This document shows positions 48,085-56,604 of a DNA stretch of 64,000 bases, one piece after another (within the stretch, counting starts at the first letter, position 1; each line of letters begins with the position of its first letter). Both the position numbers and the translations under genes were made by a program. This DNA is from Aspidapion aeneum (Eukaryota > Arthropoda > Insecta > Coleoptera > Brentidae), in assembly GCA_963576565.1 (NCBI GenBank), contig OY755042.1, positions 97,272,185 through 97,336,184 on the forward strand, given 5' to 3'. The notes below the pieces were generated by a model that did not search any database, was not told the origin of the DNA, and saw only the letters and a list, made by a program, of their open reading frames with translations.

Positions 48085-48370
48085 GTCGTTCATAGCGCAT
48101 TGGTAGCACATTTACTTTATACTCGGGCGGTCTGGTATCGAATCCTAGCTTTGCGAAACTGGGCGATTGATCCTGATACATAGAAAGTCACAGCATAAAA
48201 GAAAAGTAAATTGTGCTGTTAGAGTCCACTATAATGTAGGCTTATTCCTAAAATTAACTTTTTTTCAGGTTGAAAGTCTACAATCAGCCACCATGAAGCT
48301 GGACTCCCCAGGTCGATAGCGGAAGGAATTCCTTAGTCTCCACCTTTAATGAAATCCATACTTTCATCAA
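48085..48370 (+). repeat. tRNA-derived SINE
   Basis: A polymerase III A-box-like TAGCGCATTGG at 48098 is followed 33 bp later by a B-box-like GGTATCGAATCC (one extra A compared with the consensus GGTTCGANTCC). A non-tRNA body follows, containing CAGCCACCATGAAGCTGGAC. This two-part layout is that of an insect tRNA-derived SINE. No clear target duplication or A-rich tail is seen. It ends about 110 bp before the receptor half-site cluster. Confidence 0.6.
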
Positions 48371-48477
48371 AGACAATTTTTGAAGTACCTATGTCAATGA
48401 TTCGATAGTAAACTCTCCTTATGAACTTTAAACTTAATTCTCATTTAATTTCACACTAACCTATGAATAAACCTAAA

Positions 48478-48660
48478 CAAAATGACCTCTAAAATCAGGG
48501 TCATACCTTAACCAAACCTCCCACCTAAAGTCACACGATTAGTTGTGAGAAGCATGACCTACATTACCTTGAAACGTATGGTATTTCGTTAAAGGTCATT
48601 TTGTATGACCTTAAATCTTAAATCCCTCTGTGGAAGGTCACTTTATATGACCTTGCATTA
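48478..48660 (+). promoter_or_regulatory. Cluster of six nuclear-receptor half-sites upstream of EcR-A
   Basis: Exact half-sites: TGACCT 48483, TGACCT 48555, AGGTCA 48593, TGACCT 48606, AGGTCA 48635, TGACCT 48648. A near half-site, GGGTCA, lies at 48498, and AAGTCA at 48528. The four downstream sites form two palindromes, AGGTCA-N7-TGACCT (48593-48611 and 48635-48653), whose starts are exactly 42 bp apart, four turns of the helix. Each palindrome is extended by A on the left and T on the right (AAGGTCA, TGACCTT), the form preferred by monomeric orphan receptors. The last site ends 33 bp before the ATG of EcR-A. Nuclear receptors of the ecdysone cascade (EcR/USP, HR3, E75, FTZ-F1, HR39) bind such half-sites. 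Which one acts here is not shown. Confidence 0.72.
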
Positions 48661-48686
48661 GTTTTTTGCCCAAAAACCTTCTTTCT

Positions 48687-48953
48687 ATGACCACAGCGCT
48701 GCATCGAATCCAGGGCCGCACTGCCATTGTGGGCAGTTCGGGCATCGTGGGCGGGTCCCAGATGGGTGGTGGAACCGCCCTAAGCCAAACTGGTACCTCC
48801 TTGGCTGGGAGCATCGGCCAAAACGTCAATGGTGGTACCACAATGGATCTGGTCAAGCACGAGCTAGTTTATAGGACTGATGATGATGTTTTAATGGTGA
48901 AAAATGATTCGCAGGCGCAGATTCATTCAACCAGTGCCACCATTGGACTTGAG
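48687..48953 (+). CDS. EcR: Ecdysone receptor isoform A, first coding exon
   Basis: This exon encodes the first 89 residues of the isoform-A-specific A/B (transactivation) region of the ecdysone receptor, the nuclear receptor that with Ultraspiracle controls moulting and metamorphosis genes. The start is the first ATG after an in-frame TGA at 48648. The peptide begins MTTALHRIQGRTAIVG, is rich in Gly/Ser/Thr (residues 16-52) and then acidic/polar (DLVKHELVYRTDDDVLMVKN). It ends GAG|GTAAGC, a strong donor, in phase 0. Locally it is GC-richer than its surroundings, as expected for coding DNA. This first exon is poorly conserved, so the assignment rests mainly on phase-compatible joining to the exon at 50076. 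A possible acceptor AG at 48660-48661 leaves open an upstream 5' UTR exon. Confidence 0.78.
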
Positions 48954-49016
48954 GTAAGCCATTTCTCCTCATATAATTTTTTTCTGTGTACTAATGTATT
49001 TCTAAGCCATTAGGTA

Positions 49017-50042
49017 CACTGTTGGACACAAGTGGAGAAACTTTTTAATTTTTTTTTATACAAATATACGTATTAGGTAGGCAGAGTTCTGAAGTAGAAA
49101 AATCTATTTATACTGTAAAAAATTAAACAAAAGAAAAAGTAAACATTCAGATCATCAACTAGAACAATGGACAGAACACTACAAGGGACTGCTGCAGGAA
49201 ACGAGACCCGAATATCTGTCAGCGTCTTTGAGGAGATAAAGAACATGGAGAGAAAGTAATTATCGAAAAAGAAATGATAAAGAAGTAAATCCGGAAAAGC
49301 TAGCGGACCTGGGGGAATACATAATATGAATTAGAGAAACTACTAGAAAATCTCACTTATATTATCAATTAATCCATAAACGGACATCTAGTACATGATG
49401 GTTGAAAAATAGCATTTATATCCTCAATACATAAGAAAAAAGAAAGAAGCTGAATTGCAACAATTACAGAGAAATTTCAGTAACCAGTATTCTAAGTAGA
49501 TTGTACGGTAGGATTCTTAGAGATCCAATAAAGAATGATTTTCATGAACAAGAAGAAGAAGAGCAAAGTGGGTTTCGTGCAAACAGATCCTGTAGTCATC
49601 ATGCTTTTTGTCTTAAACAAGTAATTGAGAAAAGGAATGCGAGAAATAGAGTTACCCTTGTGGACTTACAAAAAGCATATGATACCGTAACAATAGAAAA
49701 ATTATGGACAGTGTTATAACATACTAATATCAATCATATATACACAAAAGCTATAAAAGATCTATACCAAGGGTCAAAATCTAAATTTAAAATTGGAAAT
49801 TCACTTTCAAAAGAATTCCTGGTAACGAAAGGCTTAAGACAGGGATCTTTCTCCATTTTTGTCCAATAACTTTTAAGAATTTATATTTTTTTTATTGTTC
49901 AATGTAATATATTTTTTTAAACTTTGATGGTATTACATTCTTAGTCTTATTACTAATAAAACTATATTATAAAAAAAATATATGTGAATACGTTAAACAA
50001 AAAATATATCAATAAAAAAGTTTCTCCACTTTTGTCCAACAA
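49017..50042. mobile_element. Tc1-type inverted-repeat element in the EcR-A intron
   Basis: GTTGGACACAAGTGGAGAAA at 49021 faces TTTCTCCACTTTTGTCCAAC ending at 50040. A third copy of the end, TTTCTCCATTTTTGTCCAAT, sits inside at 49849-49868, right after the retroelement fragment. GTTGGACAAAAGT-type ends next to TA are usual for Tc1-like elements. Either one element took up the RTE-like sequence or two elements are nested. Confidence 0.62.
49135..49848 (+). pseudogene. RTE-like reverse transcriptase fragment (family B, copy 5)
   Basis: Readable blocks: EQWTEHYKGLLQETRPEY-like start (49165), EVNPEKLADLGEYI, LNCNNYREISVTSILSRLYG, RILRDPIKNDFHEQEEEEQS, FRANRSCSHHAFCLKQVIEK (49580), LVDLQKAYDTV (A box) and NSLSKEFLVTKGLRQGS. 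It stops before the catalytic FADD box. Internal stops make it dead. It is in the sense orientation within the EcR intron. Confidence 0.82.
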
Positions 50043-50075
50043 TATGATTATACCTAAGAATATTTTCTCTTTCAG

Positions 50076-50475
50076 AACGGACTTGTTACTGTCGTGACCA
50101 CAGTAAACCCTAGCTTGCTGCAACAAACCACTAACAATGGCAACATGGCAGCACAGCAACAATCAAACATCGTTTCCGCGAACGGATTAACGATCGGCAA
50201 CATCGCGTTTAGTGGACTAACGTCGAGCGCGAACGCAGTGGCAACGGCGCAAAGTGTCGTGAGTGTGACCAATAAACAAAGTCAACAGCAGCCAACGAGA
50301 CGCGTCGTGGCACCGGACGATTGGCTGAGTTCGCCCAGTCCGAGTGGAGGGGCGCCGTCGCTTACCCCCTCCCCTGGGCCTCCTAACGCGCACGCGTTCA
50401 CGGTCATTAGCAATGGATACTCTTCACCGCTGAGCAGTGGGAGCTATGACCCTTATAGTCCAAATGGAAAATTAG
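50076..50475 (+). CDS. EcR: Ecdysone receptor isoform A, second coding exon
   Basis: The exon encodes 133 residues plus one base. It opens NGLVTVVTTVNPSLLQQ, continues through a Gln/Asn/Ser-rich stretch, and reaches RRVVAPDDWLSSPSPSGG, then SLTPSPGPPNAHAFTVISN and GYSSPLSSGSYDPYSPNGKL. This last block is the well-conserved end of the insect EcR-A-specific region; the fly protein has an EDW(M)STPSPG block and a NGYASPMSAGSYDPYSPTGK-like block there. The exon ends with the first base of a Gly codon before GTAAGC (phase 1), exactly where isoform A joins the common exon that starts near GR(D/E)DLSPSS. The common DNA-binding and ligand-binding exons lie outside the window. The following frame to 50594 is intron read-through. 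Confidence 0.93.
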
Positions 50476-50867
50476 GTAAGCAATCATTTTTACTTTTCTA
50501 TCTCGCGCAGCAATGGCTAGAAAAGGTATTTTTTTCGATAAAAAAAATAACAGAAAACATCGAAGCCCTTAAAAATCTAACATATTTATTATAGCTATTA
50601 TTAAATCGAGATGATTAATAACTAGCTAAGCGAAGCTAAAAAACCAAAATGCATTTTTTGTTACCAGTTAATCTTAAATTATTTTATATTTTGCTCTTAA
50701 ATTCAACCTAAAAAAGAAGTAATTTATTTTATAAAACATTTACTGCTTTCTGGAAAAACTAAAACTTTGCTAGAAAAAGTCGATTTTCCATCTTTCTCTT
50801 TAGTGGGCAGAATTGAAACCACGCCATGCCTCATTGTTCTGTCTCTCTCATGCTTACAGTGCTAGCG

Positions 50868-50962
50868 GTCTGCAGAATACATTAAATTGTTGTTTGATGG
50901 AGAGTCCTCAAACAACGATTAAATTCAGAAGAGCACTAATCGTAGGCTCATATTCTGTAGAC
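50868..50962. repeat. 95 bp hairpin in the EcR intron
   Basis: GTCTGCAGAATA faces TATTCTGTAGAC on the outside, and GTTGTTTGA faces TCAAACAAC around a 10-base loop. It may be a tiny MITE or a folded RNA segment; nothing decides between them. Confidence 0.45.
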
Positions 50963-51926
50963 TGTAAAATTCTATAGGGACATTTCATCCTCTTTTTCTA
51001 TATTTCGTAATTAGAATGCGACATAAAATCTACGGTGTAAAAAATTTGGGTCCAATCAAGCGCAGCAGCAGCCGGCCTACGCATCCAGGGTCGTTTGAAC
51101 ACGAATACAAACACATACATACCGGGTATTAATTTCTATTTAGTATTCAAGTCTTTGGTGCCTTTTTGCGTTTATTGATACTTTATGATGAAATTATTAA
51201 TTAACAAATGATCAAATTCTAATATTTTTTAAAATAAAATTTTCGAGTGCACGGGCACATGTGCACTTATGGACATATGTATGTCTTAAGCAATCTCTAA
51301 AATCAAAATTATTTAAAAAATTCTGTTATGCATATTTTTGTTAATTATTTCATGGGTTATTAAAGTGTGATATTATGAATTTTTTTTTTAAATTTTATCA
51401 CGGGTAGGCAACGCATTTCTGTAGATCTTTTTATTGTCTATAACTTTTGTATTTAACTTTGTTTTAATAAGAAGTATATATGCTCTGAAACCGTGAAAAA
51501 ACAAAGTTTGCTCTATTTCACCCCAATTACTCGGATTGAGTCTAGTTTTCCTGTTGACTGCGATGTGTTTTCCTTTGTTTCCAATAGTTTTTATGCTTTT
51601 ATTTTGTTTCCTATTTTAAAGGTATCTTTCTTGCTTTATATACAAATTTAAGGAAATAAACAAATCAATTGATGATAGCCGCTTATTTTGAAAAAATTCT
51701 GGTTCGTTAACCAAAAAACACAAATTTCGATACCGACACAATAAATAAACAATTCGTCCTTGAACTTGAAAAAGGTTTATCAACCGGCAAATTATTATTT
51801 GTTGGTGTATTAATAAATTTTGCGGCGCAGTTTTCTATAATTAATGTATTGAAGGCGCACAGTGACGTCAGTAGCAAGAAGAAAAAAATCGACAGAAGAC
51901 TTAAGTGTCAAATATCTATAGCTGTG

Positions 51927-52392
51927 GTCGGTATTTGCATCTCGTCACGTGATTACAGATTAGTCTGAGCAAATTGGAATTATTAAACGATCCGGATCAA
52001 ATCGATCAAATTTTTATAAATGGTTATAACCCTAAATATAACCAAAAATATTATGTACATATTGCAACTTATGCCCAGCTATAGGTTTGACAAAATTGTC
52101 CTGTGATGTCGGAAATGTATATAATTTGTTGTCTTCAACATCAAATAATTCAATTTCAATCTTTTTACATAAAAAATATTTTTGTAAACAAAACAAATAC
52201 CCAACATGACGTCACAATCTCGGATCAATCTGTTTCGTCTATCAAAATGTACGGAGCAACCAGATTTACGTCAGACTAGTCTGAGCAGAATTACCGAACG
52301 CTTTAGATCTACCTCCCCTAGATCTAGATGGAATTAACGAACGATTTCGATCAAAAAGATTAGTCCGACGTGAATACCGAACGCAGTTTATG
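51927..52392. mobile_element. Possible MITE with GATTAGTC-type ends
   Basis: GGTATTTGCATC at the left and GTGAATACCGAACG at the right are roughly complementary. ATTAGTCTGAGC, ACTAGTCTGAGC and GATTAGTCC recur inside together with GATC-rich palindromes (GATCCGGATC, TAGATCTA). Ends and target duplication are not certain. Confidence 0.35.
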
Positions 52393-52409
52393 TATTAGCA
52401 GAAAAGAGT

Positions 52410-53045
52410 CAGAGCTATCAAAATGGACGGGCCACGATCTACAACTTTGTTGACGTCACAGGGGGACTGAATTTCTTTTAGATGGTCACGTCACGCCACA
52501 GCTGATTGTCTTTAAAATATTGAAGTTGGAATGACGGTTCTTGAATACTTGATTTTTTTTAAATAAAGCCGGTTTTGAGACTGTTTTTACTATATTCTTG
52601 CAGAACACTTTTTTTTAAATGTATAGTAATCCTTAATTTTTTAGGGTCGCTTCATTAGCTCACACAAAAATTAAATTTAAAGCAGAAGCGAATGTGTTCG
52701 TTTCTGCGTGGAAAGTAACTGGATTACCTACATCTATTTGTTTATATTCGGCACTCGGCAGACTTTTAAAACTTAATATATTTATCTTTACATAAATTAT
52801 GATGAAAAAATGATTTTTTTGTAATGTAATTTAATTTAATTTATTTAAGTTTTAAAAAGATTAATGCTAGTATTTTTGGATTCTAAATAAACTTTATTGT
52901 AAAAAATGATAAAAAATCGAAAAAGTTTTAGAATATAAACAAATGAATAAATGCCATGACAAGCACAGATGACAAAGTTAAATTCATGTTAAATATAACA
53001 GTTGGCATGTGGTACATGGCGGGCATTTTGAATTCAAAATAAGGA
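52410..53045. repeat. Dispersed repeat, copy 2
   Basis: The same ordered blocks as at 41085-41460, from ATCAAAATGGACGGGCCACG to GGCATGTGGTACATGGCGGG. About 250 bp at 52695-52945 are absent from copy 1. That region may be an insertion here or a deletion there. It leads directly into mariner sequence. Confidence 0.75.
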
Positions 53046-53089
53046 ATGATACATCACCGTTTGTTTGTCATCGCTGAGCTTCAAAAAAC

Positions 53090-53440
53090 GAACCATTAAC
53101 GACGAATCATCCTCCACCAGACAAAACAAGTTCGCACAAAGCACAAAAAACCATTAAATTTTTAACCCAACAAAACGTCGAATTGTTGGACCATCCTCCA
53201 TACAGTCCCAACCTAAGTCCCAAAGATTTCTGTACTTTTCCGAAAATCAAGAATGGACTGCGTGGTCAAAGATTTCAGTCGCCAGAGGAAGCAACTTCAA
53301 GAATGCAATTTTTACAGTACCAATAAACCAGCGGAATTACAGCTTTGACAAATGATTTGAGCGCATGGAAAAATTCATTAATTTTTGTGGAAAATAATTT
53401 AACAAACAATAAAATCTTTAAAAGTTATCTACTGTTGTAT
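53090..53440 (+). pseudogene. Mariner transposase fragment, second copy
   Basis: Only the 3' part remains, from a CGACGAATCATCCTCCACCA-type segment to CATTAATTTTTGTGG. It is closely parallel to 33045-33365. In shifted frames it gives the QNVELLDHPP, SPNLSPKDFCTFPKIKNGLR and GQRFQSPEEA-like blocks of mariner. Deletions of several bases put them out of frame with each other. Confidence 0.8.
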
Positions 53441-54120
53441 TCCAGCTGTATATGCAAAAATTTTAATTTTGAGAAATAAAATCCATGACATTTTTTTTAC
53501 ACTTTTTTCTATCTCTTAATAAGCGAGGTAGACCTCGGTTGAAATATACGGAAATAGCCTGTACCACTGTGCGTTCTGCCTTAAGTGATCTCTCAGCCTA
53601 CACGCTGCTGCATTTTGTACCAAGGCAAAAATATATATATGTGTTAGCAACAAAAAAAAATGCAAAGCGAAAACATGTACGAGCATCATTAATTTTTGTT
53701 ATTCTTGGCGTTTTTTCATTATCTTCACTAATCGACCGTTTCCACGATGCATTGCCAAATGCCAAAAATTTTGTGCTCTGATAGAGGTCAAAAATTTGTA
53801 AGTTGATTCGAGGAGTCTGGTTTTAGTCATTGTCACCAAAATAATTTGACTCAATATCTCTTGGTATAATCAGGACTAACTTTGTAGGCAATCATCTCAA
53901 AAACTAATCCAAAAATTTTCGTCATTTTTACATGATTGTAAAGTCAATCAAGTGACTTTCAAAACATAGGGGTAAACCAGTGGCTGGTAATGTAAATGGA
54001 AATATTTCCGTTGGATGACAGCCATAAAGATATGGCTCTTGCTCGACTAGTGAATAGTGTAGTGTGTCAAGAATGAGATTATTAAATACCAAATTGCAAA
54101 TAATGCAAGGACCTAAAACT
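53441..54120. other. Unassigned stretch
   Basis: No gene recognised. The frame at 53485-53781 has a hydrophobic start and a basic middle but no known motif. Confidence 0.35.
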
Positions 54121-54169
54121 ATAAACAACAAGTGAAATTAAAGAAAGAAAAATAAGAAAAAAAGTTTTC

Positions 54170-54241
54170 TGCTTCGGCCGGGGATCGAACCCGGGACCTC
54201 TTGCTATCTAGGCAAACATTCCATCACTGAACTACCGAAGC
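54170..54241 (-). tRNA. tRNA with Gly-like body and AGA (Ser) anticodon
   Basis: A complete cloverleaf: acceptor GCTTCGG/CCGAAGC (7 of 7 pairs), D-stem GTTC/GAAT, anticodon stem TTTGC/GCAAG, loop CTAGATA, 5-base variable loop AGGTC, T-arm CCGGG-TTCGATC-CCCGG, and discriminator A. The body, D-arm, T-arm, short variable loop and A73 are those of eukaryotic tRNA-Gly, whose usual loop is CTGCCAC. The anticodon here is AGA, which reads serine codons, whereas real tRNA-Ser has a long variable arm. A- and B-boxes are intact, and a T7 terminator follows about 6-8 bases after the 3' end. It could be a working isotype-mismatched tRNA, a recent anticodon mutant, or the head of a tRNA-derived repeat. Confidence 0.75.
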
Positions 54242-54329
54242 CATACATACATTTTTTTGGAAAACTTCTACCTATGCAGGCTGCGGTGTCTCAATACAAG
54301 AACGATAGACTCTCAGGGTATTAACCCGA

Positions 54330-54389
54330 CAGTGGTGGAATGTTTGCCTAGATAGCAAGAGATCCCGGGTTCGATCCCCGGCCGAAGCA
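54330..54389 (+). pseudogene. Inverted, 5'-truncated copy of the same tRNA
   Basis: From CAGTGGTGGAATGTTTGCC to CCGAAGC the sequence matches the minus-strand tRNA, with the same CTAGATA loop and one A/G change in the variable loop. The first 12 bases (5' acceptor strand and position 8-13 region) are replaced by unrelated sequence, so it cannot form an acceptor stem. The 3' flank (GAAAACTTTTTTCTTATTTT and onward to about 54436) is shared with the minus-strand gene, so the whole unit, terminator included, was duplicated in inverted orientation. Confidence 0.8.
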
Positions 54390-54439
54390 GAAAACTTTTT
54401 TCTTATTTTTCTTTCTTTAATTTCACTTGTTGTTTATAA

Positions 54440-54860
54440 TGAGATTATTGTTGTACAAATTTAACCTTATTTCTGTTTATTTGTTTGAAGAATAACTCCT
54501 GATTTATGTTCATGTTTAATAAGCCTTCTGCATTTTCCGGTGTTTTGTTATGATTTGTATAAATAAATATTCCCTTTTTTCTTATTTTTTTAATATTTCA
54601 TATATTTCCAATATTTCCATATATTTCCAATGTTTCAGGTAATATTTCCGAAAATATATTTCTGGAAATTTTACATTACCAGTGGCGGCTCGAGGATCAC
54701 TCATCATACAAATTATGCCAGTGTCGTTTTCAGCGTGGGTCAAAATTATACGCGAAAAACGCCTAGAACTACGTAAGTCACTATTTCGAACGTCCTAGGT
54801 GCATTTACAATGTTTCTAAATACTTTATTTTTAAATCTCTGTAACACTAGAATGTTATAA
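54440..54860. other. Unassigned stretch
   Basis: CCAATATTTCCATATATTTC-type simple sequence at 54590-54640. CAGTGGCGGCTCGAGG at 54679 resembles the end of the CAGTGGCG element family, but no partner end was found. Confidence 0.35.
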
Positions 54861-54864
54861 TCTT

Positions 54865-55680
54865 TAATACAACCCCATACTGATTATAGTCTGTCTATAA
54901 AACAGTAACTAGTTGTGAATTCTTAAATTTGACTTCCTTCCAATTAGCTAGTTCATTTTTCTATATCTTACTCAAGTTGTTCTTTATTTTTTCCTTAACA
55001 TGTGCTTTCCAGCGCAACTTGGCATCAAGTGTCATACCGAGATATTTTGCCTGATTTGGTACGGGAATGTTGTTAATTGTAATTTGTATGGGGTTTACAT
55101 TTTTGTTTGTCAAATCAACATGAATTGATTTGGTTTCATTTAATGTAATTGGTCATTTTGTGCTCCAATCTTGAACTTGAGTCTTTTGAACTTTCTATTT
55201 AAGTCAATAAACCATGTATCATCGGCAAATATTGCTAAGCGACAATTATCTGGCTTTAGGATATCCCAAGTGAATAATAAGTATAAATTCCAAAATATCT
55301 GAAAATTGTTCTGGCAGAAAATGTTTGGGTTTTTAAAAGGCCTTTATGCCACACTATGTCAAATGCTTGTGGTACATCTAAAAACACTGCAGATCAAATT
55401 TTTACCTCTTTTAGTGCTTTTTCTATTATGTTAGTAATTCTGTGTACTTGGTCTATCTTGGAATGCTTGTCTCCAATCTCAAATTGATGAGATAAAATAA
55501 TTTCTTTTTTCTGTGACTTTTATTCAAAATTTTTTCATAGCGTTGGGTTATAACTGACAGCAAAGACATTGGCCTGTAAGATGACACGACATGGGGTGGC
55601 TTTTCCGGTTTTGAAATCATGACAACTTCTGCAAGTTTCCATAGTTTAGGTGCATACCTAAGCCTTGTAGATTCTGAATC
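54865..55680 (-). pseudogene. Jockey-type non-LTR reverse transcriptase, broken
   Basis: Minus-strand blocks in order: PKLWKLAEVVMISKPEKPPH (about 55655), YRPMSLLSVITQRYEKI, HQFEIGDKHSKIDQVHRITN, AVFLDVPQAFDIVWHKGLL (A box, about 55370), CRLAIFADDTWFIDLNRKFK (catalytic FADD intact, about 55235), LNETKSIHVDLTNKN, QAKYLGMTLDAKLRWKAHVK (about 55040) and a degraded end near 54865. This is the classic Jockey RT order. A deletion of about 100 codons between A box and FADD box, plus stops, make it inactive. It is a different lineage from the RTE-like family B. Confidence 0.83.
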
Positions 55681-56476
55681 AGCGTATTACATTAAAAATG
55701 TGTCACCTGTAAAAGAATTGTTTATGAATAATTAAGAAAATGTCGCAGAATATAATGTTCTTTATGCTCTACTTTCCAAATTTTTTCACTTCATTCTGTT
55801 TTTATTTGTTGTTTCGTTAATAACTTAAGCCTCTCATATTAAACTATATTATGGCGTAATTCGAGGTCCAAAAATTGGTTCTTGAAAATAATCAATCACG
55901 CCATCACGCAATTTTTCCCCCGAAAACAAACTTGATTGATGAGTTTGACACATTTTTTAAACGAAAATTTCCTCCGAAATTATTAGTTAATAAACAAAAA
56001 GAAGGAAGCACGAAAAAGAAAGAATAAATAAGTACTGTTTTTTTTAGACAAAGTAAAATTTAACGAGTGTTTCACAGTATCTTTGTTCTTCTCAAAACAC
56101 CCTTTACGTTACATTAATTGAAAAATACTAAATAGAATAGGGTGTTGACAGTAGTAAAAAATAAATATATATTTATTTTTAGATATCTCTTTAGGTCTTG
56201 GGAATGCTAAAAACAAACTTTTTTGTTTAATTTTTTCTCAAATTCATAGTTCTTTTAATTAAATAAATTCAGTGAATTAAAACAATTAGCCACGTGATTC
56301 AAAACAAGCGGTCTACTAATCAGCTGCGAGTGACGTCACAAAACAGTAAACGCCTCGAACGAACCTATTTTCTGTGTTATTTTCTTATGGATGGTAATGT
56401 TTGCTTTGGTTTAAGGTGCAAATTATCGTCCTAAATTAGATTTTATTTTGTGTTTTGCTTATAAAAAACATTTTCA
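55681..56476. other. Unassigned stretch upstream of the SWIM-type exon
   Basis: AT-rich to about 56280, then CACGTGATT, AATCAGCTGCG and a perfect GTGACGTCAC (56331-56340), a CRE-like palindrome, about 140 bp before the ATG at 56477. These could belong to the promoter of the following exon. No TATA or initiator is obvious. Confidence 0.35.
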
Positions 56477-56604
56477 ATGGAAAACGGATTCTCCAAAGCC
56501 GATAGTTCGAACTTGGCAATGCTGAATTCCTTTATGGTGGCAGGCTTCTTTGCCAACAACAGTGATTTTTGTTCTGCGGAATTTAGAAACGTTAAAATGT
56601 TGAT
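56477..56604 (+). CDS. Amino-terminal exon resembling SWIM/YqaJ-type insect proteins
   Basis: The open segment reads MENGFSKADSSNLAMLNSFM and then VAGFFANNSDFCSAEFRNVK, and ends ...ATGTTGAT|GTAAGT, a near-perfect donor in phase 2. I know the pattern GFSKADSSNLP-x(2)-D-x(5)-FF-x(3)-DF-x(2)-AE-R-x-VK as the start of a repeated insect family with a SWIM zinc finger and a YqaJ-like nuclease domain; its role is not established, and it behaves like mobile or multicopy genes. Only this exon is visible. A possible acceptor at about 56760 would add a short frame (HKRYALVLPNN) ending in a stop, which does not match the family. It is nested in the EcR intron on the same strand. It may be a real gene start, a truncated copy or a pseudogene. 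Confidence 0.55.

Larger units (their letters stand above)
48954..50075 (+). other. EcR-A intron (GT-AG, 1122 bp), filled with transposon DNA
   Basis: Donor GTAAGC at 48954 and acceptor TTTTCTCTTTCAG ending at 50075. A branch-point-like TACCTAAG lies at 50051. Most of the intron is an inverted-repeat element containing a retroelement fragment. The right terminal repeat ends at 50040, only 35 bp before the exon, just upstream of the probable branch point. Confidence 0.75.
50476..52404 (+). other. EcR intron, mostly unassigned
   Basis: Donor GTAAGC at 50476. No further EcR exon, DNA-binding-domain sequence or isoform-B start is visible up to the end of the window, so the intron is at least 13.5 kb. 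Inside this part are a small hairpin (50868-50962) and a possible MITE (51927-52392). Confidence 0.6.

Noticed and set aside
50476..50594. Extension of the EcR-A reading frame past 50475
   Set aside because: A strong GTAAGC donor follows the conserved end and the added peptide has no similarity; it is intron read-through.
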